Origin: Spirillospora albida
Lineage (GTDB): Bacteria; Actinomycetota; Actinomycetes; Streptosporangiales; Streptosporangiaceae
DNA length: 64,000 nt
NCBI RefSeq assembly: GCF_000718255.1
Contig: NZ_JOFJ01000019.1
Span: 62,001-126,000 of the forward strand
Direction: 5' to 3'
The stretch's first letter is position 1. Each line of letters begins with the position of its first letter. Below, in pieces: positions 18,460 to 26,918 of the stretch. The position numbers and the translations under genes were made by a program. The notes under the pieces are model-generated. The model searched no databases. It saw only the letters and a list, made by a program, of their open reading frames with translations, and was not told where the DNA came from.

Positions 18460-19758
18460 TCAGAAGCCGCCGAAGTCCCCGCCGCCGCCGAAGTCGCCGC
18501 TGCCGAAGTCCCAGCCGCCGCCGATGTCGCCGCCGTCCCCGGTGAACCCGCCGCCGACGGCCTGTCCGGCGCCGCCCGCGCCCCAGCCGCCCATCATCGA
18601 GCCGAGCATGGTGCCGATCATCATGCCGCTGATCAGGTCGATTCCGCCGTAGGGGGCGTAGTAGCCACCGGCGTAGGGCCCGTACGCGGGCCCGGCGTCC
18701 CAGTACGGGCGCCGCCCGCCGCCGTACGGCACCATCCGGACATCCGGGTCCATCCCGTTCAGGACGGCGTGCGCGTCCGCTCCGCACGCCGGCACCGACC
18801 GTGCCGCCCCGCCCGGCGGCGCCCACGTCACGTCCTGGACGGACGGCCCGTGCTGCGGGTTGAAGAAGCAGGGGGCGCGCCGCTCGGGCACCGGCTCACC
18901 GGCGAGCCGCGCCCGGGTAGCGGTCATGTGGTAGCGGCCGTCCTCCAGTGCCGCCGTGACGGCCTGCATGTCCTCCGGACGGGCCGCGCGGGCCGTCGCG
19001 GTCTTGGCCGCGTCGTAGGAGTTCATGGCGTGCTCGTAGTCGGAGCGGATCTCGGGGGCGAGGTCCTTGTCCATGACGTCGAGGTCGAGGCGGGCGATGT
19101 CCTCGCCGAGGAGCGTGACGTCCTCTTCCACGCCGCTCTTCAGCTCCGCCATCTGCTGCGCCTGACGGCCGCGGTTCCGCTTCCGGACGAGCAGGAGCGC
19201 CCCGATGATCCCGGCGGCGACCGTGACCATGAGCCCCAGCACCACGAATCCGGCGACCGCGCCCGACCGGGCCTTGTCGTCCACCTTCTTCTCGGTGAGG
19301 TCGCCGAACTGGACGAGCCGGTCCGCGAGGGACGCGCCGTTCGTCCGGGTGATCAACTGGTTGATCTCCGCCCGGTCGAGCTCCTTGGAGATCGCGCCCA
19401 TCCGCCGACCGTCGGCGGTGACCGCCACGTACGTCTTGCCCTTGCCGACCCGCTCGGCGACGGCGTCCAGCATCCGGCCGACGGCCGGCCCGGTGGCGTC
19501 GTTCTTGATGACGACCGCCCGGATGTCGGCGTCACCGGCGCTCGCCAGGGCGGCCTCGACCCGCGTCCGCTCGGCCGCCGACAGCGGCGACCCCGCGCCC
19601 GAGGTCACGTACAGCCGAGAGCCCGTGAGGCCCTTGGCGATCTGCCCGACGGTGTCGTCCGCGCGCACGGGCGCCGCGAGGCCGGACAGCAGCACCAGGA
19701 CGGCGGCGGCGAGGATCGCGAGAACCCCGCGGCCGGCGACGGTTCGTGAACTCATCAT
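18460..19758 (-). CDS. Membrane-anchored extracellular protein with Gly-rich tail
   Basis: A 432-residue protein with a signal-like N-terminus (LAILAAAVLVLLSGLAA, cleavage near VRA-DD, residue 33). An extracellular region of about 130 residues follows (strands RAVVIKND, TYVAVTAD), then a transmembrane helix at about 168-192 and a basic stop-transfer RKRNRGRQ. The cytoplasmic part has a helical segment (about 200-270). Further on are Cys-containing stretches ACFFNPQHGPS and SVPACGADAHAVLNG, and a C-terminal tail dominated by Gly, Asp and Phe. The N-terminal part is loosely TPM-domain-like. I do not recognise a precise family. It ends only 10 bases from the convergent reductase gene. Confidence 0.8.
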   Translation of the reverse strand: MMSSRTVAGRGVLAILAAAVLVLLSGLAAPVRADDTVGQIAKGLTGSRLYVTSGAGSPLSAAERTRVEAALASAGDADIRAVVIKNDATGPAVGRMLDAVAERVGKGKTYVAVTADGRRMGAISKELDRAEINQLITRTNGASLADRLVQFGDLTEKKVDDKARSGAVAGFVVLGLMVTVAAGIIGALLLVRKRNRGRQAQQMAELKSGVEEDVTLLGEDIARLDLDVMDKDLAPEIRSDYEHAMNSYDAAKTATARAARPEDMQAVTAALEDGRYHMTATRARLAGEPVPERRAPCFFNPQHGPSVQDVTWAPPGGAARSVPACGADAHAVLNGMDPDVRMVPYGGGRRPYWDAGPAYGPYAGGYYAPYGGIDLISGMMIGTMLGSMMGGWGAGGAGQAVGGGFTGDGGDIGGGWDFGSGDFGGGGDFGGF

Positions 19759-19828
19759 GGCAACATGCCCCCTCTATCCCATTCTGACGCTCTCGTTCCG
19801 GGGTTCGTTCCAGGGGGTGAACGCGGAA

Positions 19829-19860
19829 CGCCCCCGTCCACAGGGCTGTGGACGGAGGCG
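19829..19860 (-). terminator. Strong stem-loop after the biotin carboxylase gene
   Basis: Arms CGCCcCCGTCCACAG (19829-19843) and CTGTGGACGGaGGCG (19846-19860) match at 14 of 15 positions around a two-base centre, 13 bases after the carboxylase stop. No T-run follows. A terminator is likely; it also separates this gene from the next minus-strand gene. Confidence 0.7.
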
Positions 19861-19873
19861 TCTGGGATCTCGC

Positions 19874-21643
19874 TCAGGAATCCTTGATCTCGCAGAGGAC
19901 CGCACCGCTGGAGACCGTCGCGCCGACCTCCGCCGCCAGGCCCGTGATCGTCCCGGCCTTGTGCGCGGTGAGCGGCTGCTCCATCTTCATCGCCTCCAGG
20001 ACGACGATCGTGTCGCCCGCCGCGACGTCCGCGCCGTCCTCGACGAGGACCTTCACGATCGTGCCCTGCATCGGGCTGACCAGGGAGTCGCCGGACGCCT
20101 GGGCGCCGCCGCCCTTCTTCCCGCCGCGCCGCTTCGCCGGGGCCGCCTTGCCCGCCGCCGGAGCCGCGCCCGCGCCGAGCCCGGCCGGCAGGACGACCTC
20201 GATGCGCTTCCCGCCGACCTCGACGGTGACGCGCTCGCGCTCGCCCGCCTCGTCCTCCTCACCGGCGACCGGCGCGGCGAACGGCTCGATCGTGTTGTCG
20301 AACTCGGTCTCGATCCACCGGGTGTGGACGGAGAACGGCGTCTCGTCGTCGGCGGGGACGAACGCCGGGTCGTCCAGGACCGTCCGGTGGAACGGCAGCA
20401 CGGTCGGCATGCCGTCGATGACGAACTCGTCCAGCGCGCGCCTGGCCCGCTCCACCGCCTGCCGCCGGGTCGCACCCGTCACGATCAGCTTGGCGATCAG
20501 CGAGTCGAACGCCTGCGGGACCGTCTGCCCCGCCACATAGCCGCTGTCGAGCCGCACACCCGGGCCGGACGGTGGCTCCCACGCGGTCAGCGTGCCGACC
20601 GCCGGCAGGAACCCGCGGCCCGCGTCCTCGGCGTTCAGCCGGAACTCGATCGAGTGGCCCCGCAGCTCCGGGTCGCCGTAGCCGAGCTCCTCGCCGTCCG
20701 CGATCCGGAACATCTCCCGGACGAGGTCGACGCCCGCGACCTCCTCCGTCACCGGGTGCTCCACCTGGAGGCGCGTGTTGACCTCGAGGAACGAGATCGT
20801 CCCGTCCTGGCCGACGAGGAACTCGCAGGTGCCCGCGCCGACGTACCCGGCCTCCTTCAGGATGGCCTTGGACGAGGTGTACAGCAGCTCCAGCTGCGCC
20901 TCCGACAGGAACGGCGCCGGGGCCTCCTCCACCAGTTTCTGGTGGCGGCGCTGCAGTGAGCAGTCGCGCGTCGAGACCACGACCACGTTGCCGTGCCGGT
21001 CGGCCAGGCACTGCGTCTCCACATGCCGCGGCTTGTCCAGGTACCGCTCGACGAAGCACTCGCCGCGCCCGAACGCGCCCACCGCCTCACGGACGGCGGA
21101 CTCGTACAGCTCCGGCACCTCCTCCAGCGTCCGCGCCACCTTCAGCCCGCGGCCGCCGCCGCCGTACGCCGCCTTGATGGCGATCGGCAGGCCGTGCTCC
21201 CTCGCGAACTCCACCACCTCGTCCGCGCCGGACACCGGGTCCTTCGTCCCGGCGACCAGCGGCGCGCCGACCTTCTGCGCGATGTGCCGCGCCTGCACCT
21301 TGTCGCCCAGCGCGACGATCGCGGCGGGCGGCGGACCGATCCAGGTCAACCCGGCGTTCTCCACCGCCGCCGCGAAATCGGCGTTCTCCGCGAGAAAACC
21401 GTAACCGGGGTGGACGGCGTCCGCCCCGGCGTCCGCGGCGATCCTCAGCAGCTTCTCGATGTCCAGGTAGCTCTCTGCCGCGGTCTGGCCGCCCAGCGCG
21501 TACGCCTCATCGGCGACCCGAACATGCAGCGCGTCCAGATCCGGTTCGGCGTACACCGCCACACTGGCCAACCCAGCGTCACGACAGGCACGGGCTATAC
21601 GTACCGCGATCTCACCGCGGTTGGCGATCAGGACCTTGCGCAC
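19874..21643 (-). CDS. Acyl-CoA carboxylase alpha subunit (biotin carboxylase plus BCCP)
   Basis: A 589-residue protein. Residues 1-445 are biotin carboxylase: KVLIANRGEIAVRIAR, GGGGRGLKVA ATP-grasp loop, and the active-site region around EVNTRLQVEHPVTEEV. Residues 515-589 are a biotin carboxyl carrier domain with EAMKMEQPL, the Lys being the biotin site. It carboxylates biotin for the acetyl-/propionyl-CoA carboxylase. The partner beta and epsilon subunits are at 58.1-60.0 kb and the ligase at 63.5 kb. The start is GTG with GGGAGGAGA 7 bases upstream. Confidence 0.95.
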   Translation of the reverse strand: MRKVLIANRGEIAVRIARACRDAGLASVAVYAEPDLDALHVRVADEAYALGGQTAAESYLDIEKLLRIAADAGADAVHPGYGFLAENADFAAAVENAGLTWIGPPPAAIVALGDKVQARHIAQKVGAPLVAGTKDPVSGADEVVEFAREHGLPIAIKAAYGGGGRGLKVARTLEEVPELYESAVREAVGAFGRGECFVERYLDKPRHVETQCLADRHGNVVVVSTRDCSLQRRHQKLVEEAPAPFLSEAQLELLYTSSKAILKEAGYVGAGTCEFLVGQDGTISFLEVNTRLQVEHPVTEEVAGVDLVREMFRIADGEELGYGDPELRGHSIEFRLNAEDAGRGFLPAVGTLTAWEPPSGPGVRLDSGYVAGQTVPQAFDSLIAKLIVTGATRRQAVERARRALDEFVIDGMPTVLPFHRTVLDDPAFVPADDETPFSVHTRWIETEFDNTIEPFAAPVAGEEDEAGERERVTVEVGGKRIEVVLPAGLGAGAAPAAGKAAPAKRRGGKKGGGAQASGDSLVSPMQGTIVKVLVEDGADVAAGDTIVVLEAMKMEQPLTAHKAGTITGLAAEVGATVSSGAVLCEIKDS

Positions 21644-21677
21644 GTGGGTCTCCTCCCTAACCTCGCACGCGCAGTCT

Positions 21678-21705
21678 AGATAATCGGCGGTCCGCGATTT
21701 CGCAA
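21678..21705 (-). promoter_or_regulatory. Candidate promoter of the biotin carboxylase gene
   Basis: On the minus strand, TTGCGA (21700-21705) and TTATCT (21678-21683) are 16 bases apart, about 35 bases before the GTG start at 21643. Resemblance to the housekeeping consensus is moderate. Confidence 0.4.
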
Positions 21706-21917
21706 ACCCCCTCCATATAGGGGGAATCCCCTGCCTGTAAGGGGTTCCTGACCAGTAACCGACGGTCTCACTGAATGGGATGGGCGCGAGGGGACGCGCG
21801 CGGAGAGCCCCGCCGGACCGCGCGCCGAGCCCGCGCAGCCATCGTCATCCCGGCGGTGGTGGCCCGTGCCGCCCGCTGAGCGCGCCTCTCGGCGGAGCAC
21901 GAGCGGCACCGGCTGAG

Positions 21918-21952
21918 GCGGAGGCTCGCATCCGCCGGATACGGGCCTCCGC
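21918..21952. repeat. 35-base near-perfect palindrome
   Basis: Arms GCGGAGGC (21918-21925) and GCCTCCGC (21945-21952), with inner arms ATCCG and CGGAT and CG/CG between, are symmetric about base 21935 with two mismatches. It lies 36 bases before the ATG at 21989, so it could be an operator, a leader hairpin or a dispersed palindromic repeat. Confidence 0.6.
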
Positions 21953-21988
21953 GGCGTGTATGTTGCGTCTGAGTCGGGAGGAGGGGCG

Positions 21989-22522
21989 ATGGCGAAGCGC
22001 CGGATCGTGCTGGCGGCCGTACTGGCGGGCTGCGCGCTGCCGCCCTCGTCGTCCGCGGTGCAGGCCTCCCCCGTCGTGGACGCCGCGACCACGCGGCAGC
22101 TGACCATCGCCGCGAACACCCTTCTTCAACACCGCTCGCAGGCGCTCGTCCCGCAGCACCACCGCGACCGCCGCGCCCCCACCGAGATCCTCGGCGTGAG
22201 GATCGCGCCGGGGGTGGCGCGGGTGCAGGAGCGGGCCGTCCGCGAACTCGAGCACCGCAACCGCGCGCCCGTCCAGGGCGGCCCCGCCTACACCGGGGCC
22301 CGTACCCGGCTCGACGCCCGACGCGCCACCCGCGAGGGCGACCGCATCACCCTGGAGGCGGTCGAGCACACCGAGGTCCGCTACGGGACGGGCAAGCTGA
22401 CCCAGCAGGTGCGGCGCCGGTTCGACTTCTCGACGCGCGGCGAGCAGATCACCCTCATCGCCGAGCACGTCCTCGACCCGGGCGCCCGCCCGGTGAACGA
22501 TCCCGACGCCCCGACCCGCTGA
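21989..22522 (+). CDS. Small exported protein, possible lipoprotein
   Basis: A 177-residue protein. The N-terminus KRRIVLAAVLAGCALP has a lipobox-like LAGC, so it may be lipid-anchored; alternatively cleavage could follow at VQA. The mature part is rich in Arg, Glu and Thr, with ITLEAVEHTEVRYGTGK and RRRFDFSTRGEQITLIAEH looking like two beta strands followed by an export-related fold. A strong GGGAGGAGGGG precedes the ATG. No family recognised. A large palindrome lies just upstream. Confidence 0.75.
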   Translation: MAKRRIVLAAVLAGCALPPSSSAVQASPVVDAATTRQLTIAANTLLQHRSQALVPQHHRDRRAPTEILGVRIAPGVARVQERAVRELEHRNRAPVQGGPAYTGARTRLDARRATREGDRITLEAVEHTEVRYGTGKLTQQVRRRFDFSTRGEQITLIAEHVLDPGARPVNDPDAPTR

Positions 22523-22529
22523 AAAGCCC

Positions 22530-22558
22530 TTGACCGGACGGTCATAAATACCGTTATC
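22530..22558 (+). promoter_or_regulatory. Candidate promoter for the WXG100 gene set
   Basis: TTGACC (22530-22535) and GTTATC (22553-22558) with 17-base spacing lie in an AT-richer patch some 175 bases before the WXG100 start. The -10 match is poor, so this is tentative. Confidence 0.35.
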
Positions 22559-22731
22559 GCAGGTGGGTGGCCACATCCGGACAAGTCGCAATGGTTGGAT
22601 TATGGTCGTTTCGGATACGGATCAGCGGTGTACGGCTGGATCACAGTGAACGCCGAGGCGTAGGCTGGCGCCATTCTTTCGCAGCAACGGCAGTACGTCG
22701 GAACTCCCAGCGAAGACGAAAGGGCCAGGCG

Positions 22732-23004
22732 ATGGGCGGAGACAAGCGCGGCGCCAACATCGGCGAACTCGAAGAACTCTCCAGGATCTTCAGCAAGCAC
22801 TCCCGCAACCTGGACGCCCTGATCAAGGACCTGAACGGCCGCACGGTCAGCAGCACGAACGCCTGGTGGGGCCCCGGCGCCGACCGCTTCCGCGCCGCCT
22901 GGGCCGAGGCGAAGACGGCCTTCGACAAGATGGCGATCGCCCTCGAACAGGGCGGCCAGGACATCAAGAAGTCGCAGCAGAACATCGAGGCCGCCACTCG
23001 CTGA
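22732..23004 (+). CDS. WXG100-family (ESAT-6-like) type VII secretion protein
   Basis: A 90-residue, helical, Cys-free protein with the central turn WWG at residues 45-47 and two flanking amphipathic helices (about 10-38 and 52-85). Length, WxG turn and lack of a signal peptide define the WXG100 family, secreted as dimers by type VII (ESX/Ess) machines. The ATG at 22732 is chosen because upstream residues are not WXG-like. A perfect 13-bp hairpin follows at 23023-23059. Downstream are a second small WXG-like gene and a 722-residue protein. An EssC-type ATPase lies 8.7 kb away on the other strand. Confidence 0.92.
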   Translation: MGGDKRGANIGELEELSRIFSKHSRNLDALIKDLNGRTVSSTNAWWGPGADRFRAAWAEAKTAFDKMAIALEQGGQDIKKSQQNIEAATR

Positions 23005-23022
23005 GGCGTCCTCCCCAGAGCA

Positions 23023-23059
23023 GCGGGTCCCGACCCATCCCCCCGAGGTCGGGACCCGC
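23023..23059 (+). terminator. Perfect 13-bp hairpin between the WXG100 gene and its downstream operon
   Basis: Arms GCGGGTCCCGACC (23023-23035) and GGTCGGGACCCGC (23047-23059) pair perfectly around an 11-base loop. It begins 18 bases after the WXG100 stop. It could act as a partial terminator or 3'-end stabiliser, giving more WXG100 than downstream product. Confidence 0.7.
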
Positions 23060-23086
23060 ACCCTTCCCCCACGCCTGAGGAACGCT

Positions 23087-23326
23087 GTGACAGCGCCCAA
23101 CGACACACAGCTCCGGCTGCTCTTGAGTCGCATTCAGACACTTTCGGACGAATATTGGCACCTGCTCACCTCATCGCGTCAGGCCATGGACGGACACGCC
23201 TGGGTCGGCCCGTCCGCCAAGGTCTTCGCGGCTCAGCTGCAACGCAACGACGCGGCTCTGCACGCCGAACTCCGCAAGGCGCTGCGGCTTCTTCGGGAGA
23301 AGCAGAACCGCGGCCCGCTCCTGTAG
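23087..23326 (+). CDS. Small WXG100-like protein
   Basis: A 79-residue helical protein with a GTG start at 23087 preceded by GAGGAACGCT. The central WVGPSAKVFAAQL (near residue 39) is a WxG-turn followed by a helix, as in WXG100 partners, but the N-terminal helix is shorter. It probably pairs with the upstream WXG100 protein or with the N-terminus of the next protein. It is 26 bases from the following gene, so co-transcribed with it. Confidence 0.8.
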   Translation: MTAPNDTQLRLLLSRIQTLSDEYWHLLTSSRQAMDGHAWVGPSAKVFAAQLQRNDAALHAELRKALRLLREKQNRGPLL

Positions 23327-23352
23327 ACCCCATCGATCAATAGAGGACGGCC

Positions 23353-25521
23353 ATGGGAGACGAAGGCTGGCTCGGCCCGGACACCTGCGGCGTGAAGCTC
23401 ACTGAGTTCGAGCACATGACCCGCCAGATGTCGACGGCGGCTCCGAAACTCGCCGACCTGGCCGACGCCCTCTGGCAGGCGCTGCACGGCGCCGGAGCAT
23501 CCACGGCGCCGGCGATGGAGATCAAGCGGATCGCCGATTGGGCCGACCGCGCCGCCACCGATCTCCGGCGCCGCAGCAGGCTCGCCCACGACCTCGACCG
23601 CCAGAAGACCGCCATGGTCGTGTGCCGCCAGGACGGCAACTACCTGAAGCTCCCCGACCGCTACACCGACCAGGTCGCGAACGCGAACGGCCGCCGCACC
23701 GCCGACCTCTTCCGCCGCGCCGCGTCCGGCGACGCCACCGCCGTCAGTGCGCTGCGCCGCATGACCTCGGACGACCTCACTCCGGCGTTCGCGAAGGGCC
23801 TCCTGGAAGCGCTCGGGCCCGAGGAGTTGCTGAAGCTGCCGATGGCCCTCGTCCAGCGCTTGGCGGGAGAAGTCAGGCAGCACCGCGACGGCGTGGACGC
23901 CTCAGCCGCCGTCACCCGAGCGATTCTGGCGCTTCTCAGCGGGAGTCTCGCTCTGGCTACGAACCCCGGCAAAAGGGGCTATGTGGGCGACGACTACCTC
24001 AAAGCGCTCCGCCTTGCCGGCCGGACGAACCTCCCGCCGCTGAGCCAACCGCCGAACGGCACGTCCGGCTACCAATCGCTGGCGACCCTGCTGGGGTCGG
24101 CCGGAGGCGCCCGCTTCTCCACCCGCTTCATGGAGATCGTCGGCAACGACATGATCGCCTACGACGGCGCCCTCCGTAAGGACCTGGGACAGCTGCCTCT
24201 ACCCGACCTGGCCGGCAAGGCCGGGCTGGGCAACGCCCTGGACCCGTCGACGACGAAGGTGAAGCCGGACGACCGCAAGACGGACTTCCTCGTCCCGCTT
24301 CTCCTGGCGGCGGCGAACTCCGGCAAGGAGGCGTCGCAGACCCTCCTCAATCATCGTCCGGTGGCGGGCCCCTTCGAGAAGGGCACCCCGTCCCAGCTCA
24401 CGACGACGAACCTCAAGTACCTCCTGCACGACCGCCGTCCGGTCTGGGGCGAAGGCGACCACGGCGCCGCGCTCGGCAAAGCCATCCAGATCGCCGCGAC
24501 CGGTCAGGACAAGGAGTCCACCGCGCTCGCCTTCGCCGTGAGCAAGATCCTCGCCGACGACGCCCGCAAGATCTACGTGGTGAAGGAAGGCAAGGTCACC
24601 ACCGGCGAGAAGGGGCCCTTCGACGAGTTGAAGGATGGAGATCTAGGAGACGCGATCTCCCGTCCGCGGCACTATGACGAGTTGTCGGGCCTTCGTCCCG
24701 GCATGGCGACCGTCCTCGTCGTGCACATGGACGAGCTGCACGACATCGTGCGGCTCTCCGGCTTCACCGAGAAGGCGGGCTCGACCGGCCTGACCGGCGA
24801 GGACCTGGACTACCTCCTGCTCGATCTCACCCGCGACTCCGCCGCCTACGAGAAGCTCCTCCTGGGCCAGATCGCCCATGCGAAGCTCGCCGTTGACCGG
24901 ACGGTCAGACAGGGCGGTGATCTGTCCAACACCATCGCCGGCGAGGGCCGCATGTTCGGCCACCTCTTGGAAGCCCGTCACCAGGCGGTCGGGGCCGAAG
25001 AAGGACGTCTCGCCGAGGACAAGGCGCGCATGGAGAAGTTCGTCGGTCTCGGCATCGGTCTCCTCCCGCTGGACGACCAGAGGGCCAGCGCCGTCCCGGT
25101 CGTGGGCAAGCTCTACACCGAAGGTGTCGGCCAGCTTTCCGGACGCCTGACGAAGTGGTTCGCGAAAAAGCTCGCCGACGAGGTATCACCCACCATCAAA
25201 GCACCCCACACCGAGACGGAAGCGGTAGAGCGCCTCTTCAACCAGATGATCGCCAGCTCCATGGTGGCTCATCGTGAGATTCCCTCGACGGATCTGGCTG
25301 GGAAACCCTTCGCAACGGAAGGTACTCCTTCAAGGGTGCGTCCGCTCAATTCCATGGACGCTGTCGCTCTAGAACGGTTCCTGAGCTGGGCAAGTGACAA
25401 GTTCAAGATTGATCTCGCGACCGGCGAAGCGCAGCAAGGGATCGAGAACGGGCAAAGGATGACGGCAGGACACTATAGATCGGCCGATGGTAAGAGCGTT
25501 CCTCCGAGTAGCTTGCGGTGA
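23353..25521 (+). CDS. Large uncharacterised protein of the WXG100 gene set
   Basis: A 722-residue protein without signal peptide or obvious membrane helix. The first 100 residues are helical with a W-x-G-like start (DEGWLGPD) and a heptad-like run through KLADLADALWQALHG and WADRAATDLRRRSRLAHDL, consistent with a type VII targeting helix bundle. The middle (about 120-560) is mostly helical with no catalytic motif that I can name. Residues around 560-640 include a Gly/Leu stretch LGIGLLPLDDQRASAVPVVG. The C-terminus is polar. The layout (small WXG partners, long protein, then coupled lipoprotein and membrane protein) resembles a secreted effector or structural substrate. It might belong to the DUF6571-type family, from memory only. 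GC falls toward the 3' end. Confidence 0.75.
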   Translation: MGDEGWLGPDTCGVKLTEFEHMTRQMSTAAPKLADLADALWQALHGAGASTAPAMEIKRIADWADRAATDLRRRSRLAHDLDRQKTAMVVCRQDGNYLKLPDRYTDQVANANGRRTADLFRRAASGDATAVSALRRMTSDDLTPAFAKGLLEALGPEELLKLPMALVQRLAGEVRQHRDGVDASAAVTRAILALLSGSLALATNPGKRGYVGDDYLKALRLAGRTNLPPLSQPPNGTSGYQSLATLLGSAGGARFSTRFMEIVGNDMIAYDGALRKDLGQLPLPDLAGKAGLGNALDPSTTKVKPDDRKTDFLVPLLLAAANSGKEASQTLLNHRPVAGPFEKGTPSQLTTTNLKYLLHDRRPVWGEGDHGAALGKAIQIAATGQDKESTALAFAVSKILADDARKIYVVKEGKVTTGEKGPFDELKDGDLGDAISRPRHYDELSGLRPGMATVLVVHMDELHDIVRLSGFTEKAGSTGLTGEDLDYLLLDLTRDSAAYEKLLLGQIAHAKLAVDRTVRQGGDLSNTIAGEGRMFGHLLEARHQAVGAEEGRLAEDKARMEKFVGLGIGLLPLDDQRASAVPVVGKLYTEGVGQLSGRLTKWFAKKLADEVSPTIKAPHTETEAVERLFNQMIASSMVAHREIPSTDLAGKPFATEGTPSRVRPLNSMDAVALERFLSWASDKFKIDLATGEAQQGIENGQRMTAGHYRSADGKSVPPSSLR

Positions 25522-26099
25522 GCGCGGAAGCAAGGCTCTTCTGTCTGGTAACGGTGGCCCTGGCGCTGTTCGCTGTCGGCTGCAAAGGAGAGTCGCGGAT
25601 CGAAGATGCACCTGCTGATCTGCGGCCCGTCGCAGACGAGCCTCCCTACCTCTGCGACCTCGTTCCCGAGTCTTCCTTCCGGAGGGTGACCGGTATTGCG
25701 GCCCATGTATCGGATGGGTGGGCGGGACCGCAAACCGACAACGGGCTTTGTTTGGCGGGAGTGTCCGGAGACGAAGGTTCTCTCGGAGTGAACTGGTCCT
25801 ACAACGACGGGGACAAGACCATCCGATTCCAGCAGGAAACTTGGAGCAAGCAGCCGACCCACCCGTTTCCCCCGGAACTGGGAAAGGGACTTGCCGTAGT
25901 CAAGCCAACGGCCGGTGCGATCGCACGACCGAACTACGTCATAGCGGTCTTTACCTGTGGCGAAGATCGGCCATGGATTCGAATCGACTTCGCGCCAGTG
26001 ACGCGGGGGAGGGACGCGGTACAGGACATGTTCGCCTTCATGCGGATCGCGCAGAAGCGATTCGGTGAGCTCCACAAATGCACACCAAGGGCCTCATGA
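25518..26099 (+). CDS. Lipoprotein coupled to the 722-residue gene
   Basis: A 193-residue lipoprotein: hydrophobic LVTVALALFAVGC ends in a lipobox with the lipidated Cys at about residue 22. The mature part has five Cys (including YLCDLVP, GLCLAGV, FTCGED, HKCTP), a pattern seen in DUF3558-like actinobacterial lipoproteins. The GTG start lies in the previous stop (GTGA overlap). Its own stop overlaps the next ATG. Codon use and GC are lower than in housekeeping genes nearby. It could be a surface partner or immunity factor; nothing decides between these. Confidence 0.78.
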   Translation: MSAEARLFCLVTVALALFAVGCKGESRIEDAPADLRPVADEPPYLCDLVPESSFRRVTGIAAHVSDGWAGPQTDNGLCLAGVSGDEGSLGVNWSYNDGDKTIRFQQETWSKQPTHPFPPELGKGLAVVKPTAGAIARPNYVIAVFTCGEDRPWIRIDFAPVTRGRDAVQDMFAFMRIAQKRFGELHKCTPRAS

Positions 26100-26626
26100 T
26101 GTGGCCTCCGGTCCCCATTCTCATGGCCGAGCTGCATCGGCGTGTGCAGGTCGCGGTCTGGGCGTTGGCCGCGACAGGAGCGCTGTTCGGATGGACGATC
26201 ATCCCCTGGCTGGAGCGGGGACGTGAGCGGTACTCCCTGTGGGAGGTGACGACGGCGGAGGGGATGAGCGGCGCGGGTCTCCTGCTCTATCCGGTGCTGA
26301 TCCTGACCATGCTGCTGGGCGTGGCAGCGGGTGCGGCGGGGACGCGTCCGACGGCGGTCGCGGCGTGCGCGTCCGGAGTGGTGACCAACGTGCTGATCGC
26401 CGCGTTCATCGCCGACCCCGGGCGCCGCTTCGAGACGCAGGCCGTGGCCGAGCACGGACAGACCATCGCTCTCGGCTTCACGATCGTGTTCCTCATCGTG
26501 GCGAGCACGACACCACGGGCTCGGTCCGGGCCGCTTCGGCGCCGACCCCAGCTGGTGGACCCGTCAGAGAACTGGATGGATCCGTCGTTCGGGACGATCG
26601 ACAAGCGGTACTACGGACGCCGATGA
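26096..26626 (+). CDS. Membrane protein of unknown function
   Basis: A 176-residue protein with four hydrophobic segments (about residues 18-38, 64-87, 91-110 and 125-145) and a polar C-terminal tail ending near DPSFGTIDKRYYGRR. The ATG at 26096 overlaps the lipoprotein stop (ATGA), which decides it against the upstream ATG at 26078. Translational coupling with the lipoprotein suggests joint work at the membrane. Family not recognised. Confidence 0.75.
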   Translation: MMWPPVPILMAELHRRVQVAVWALAATGALFGWTIIPWLERGRERYSLWEVTTAEGMSGAGLLLYPVLILTMLLGVAAGAAGTRPTAVAACASGVVTNVLIAAFIADPGRRFETQAVAEHGQTIALGFTIVFLIVASTTPRARSGPLRRRPQLVDPSENWMDPSFGTIDKRYYGRR

Positions 26627-26650
26627 GGTCAATCGACGCAGGAGGAGATC

Positions 26651-26842
26651 TTGACGGAGAAGGACTTCGTGGCCGAGGCTGCGCGAGCGCACATGGAGCA
26701 GCGTCGGGAGGAGGCCCGGCGCGGGGTGGTCGAGTCGCTCAAGGTACTGGACGGTTCGCTGACCGAAAGTGTGGCGATGTTGACCGGCCTTTCGCCCCAG
26801 AGGATCGAGGCGCTGGGCGGGGCCGGCGACTGGGAGGGCTGA
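26651..26842 (+). CDS. Small helical protein with TTG start
   Basis: A 63-residue charged protein, largely alpha-helical (AARAHMEQRREEARRGVVES) with a C-terminal LTGLSPQRIEALGG. TTG at 26651 is the likely start since GGAGGAG (26641-26647) stands directly before it. It lies 24 bases after the membrane protein and could be the last gene of the WXG100 operon. Function unknown. Confidence 0.6.
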   Translation: MTEKDFVAEAARAHMEQRREEARRGVVESLKVLDGSLTESVAMLTGLSPQRIEALGGAGDWEG

Positions 26843-26918
26843 ACCGTCATTCCGTGAGCCGGACGCAACTGCGAAGGAGCCCACGGCCATCGCCTCCGGA
26901 CACGTCACCGCGGCGAAA

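Larger units (their letters stand above)
21644..21988. other. Divergent intergenic region with promoter and palindrome
   Basis: About 345 bases between the biotin carboxylase (minus) and a secreted-protein gene (plus). It holds a candidate minus-strand promoter (21678-21705), a GC-poor patch near 21710-21750 and a large palindrome at 21918-21952. No gene is evident. Confidence 0.5.

Noticed and set aside
18460..18600. Gly-codon repeats as a possible separate repeat element
   Set aside because: They encode the Gly/Asp/Phe tail of the membrane protein in frame and are not a DNA-level repeat of uniform unit.
22567..22731. N-terminal extension of the WXG100 gene
   Set aside because: The added residues are basic and aromatic without WXG character, and the ATG at 22732 gives the standard family length.
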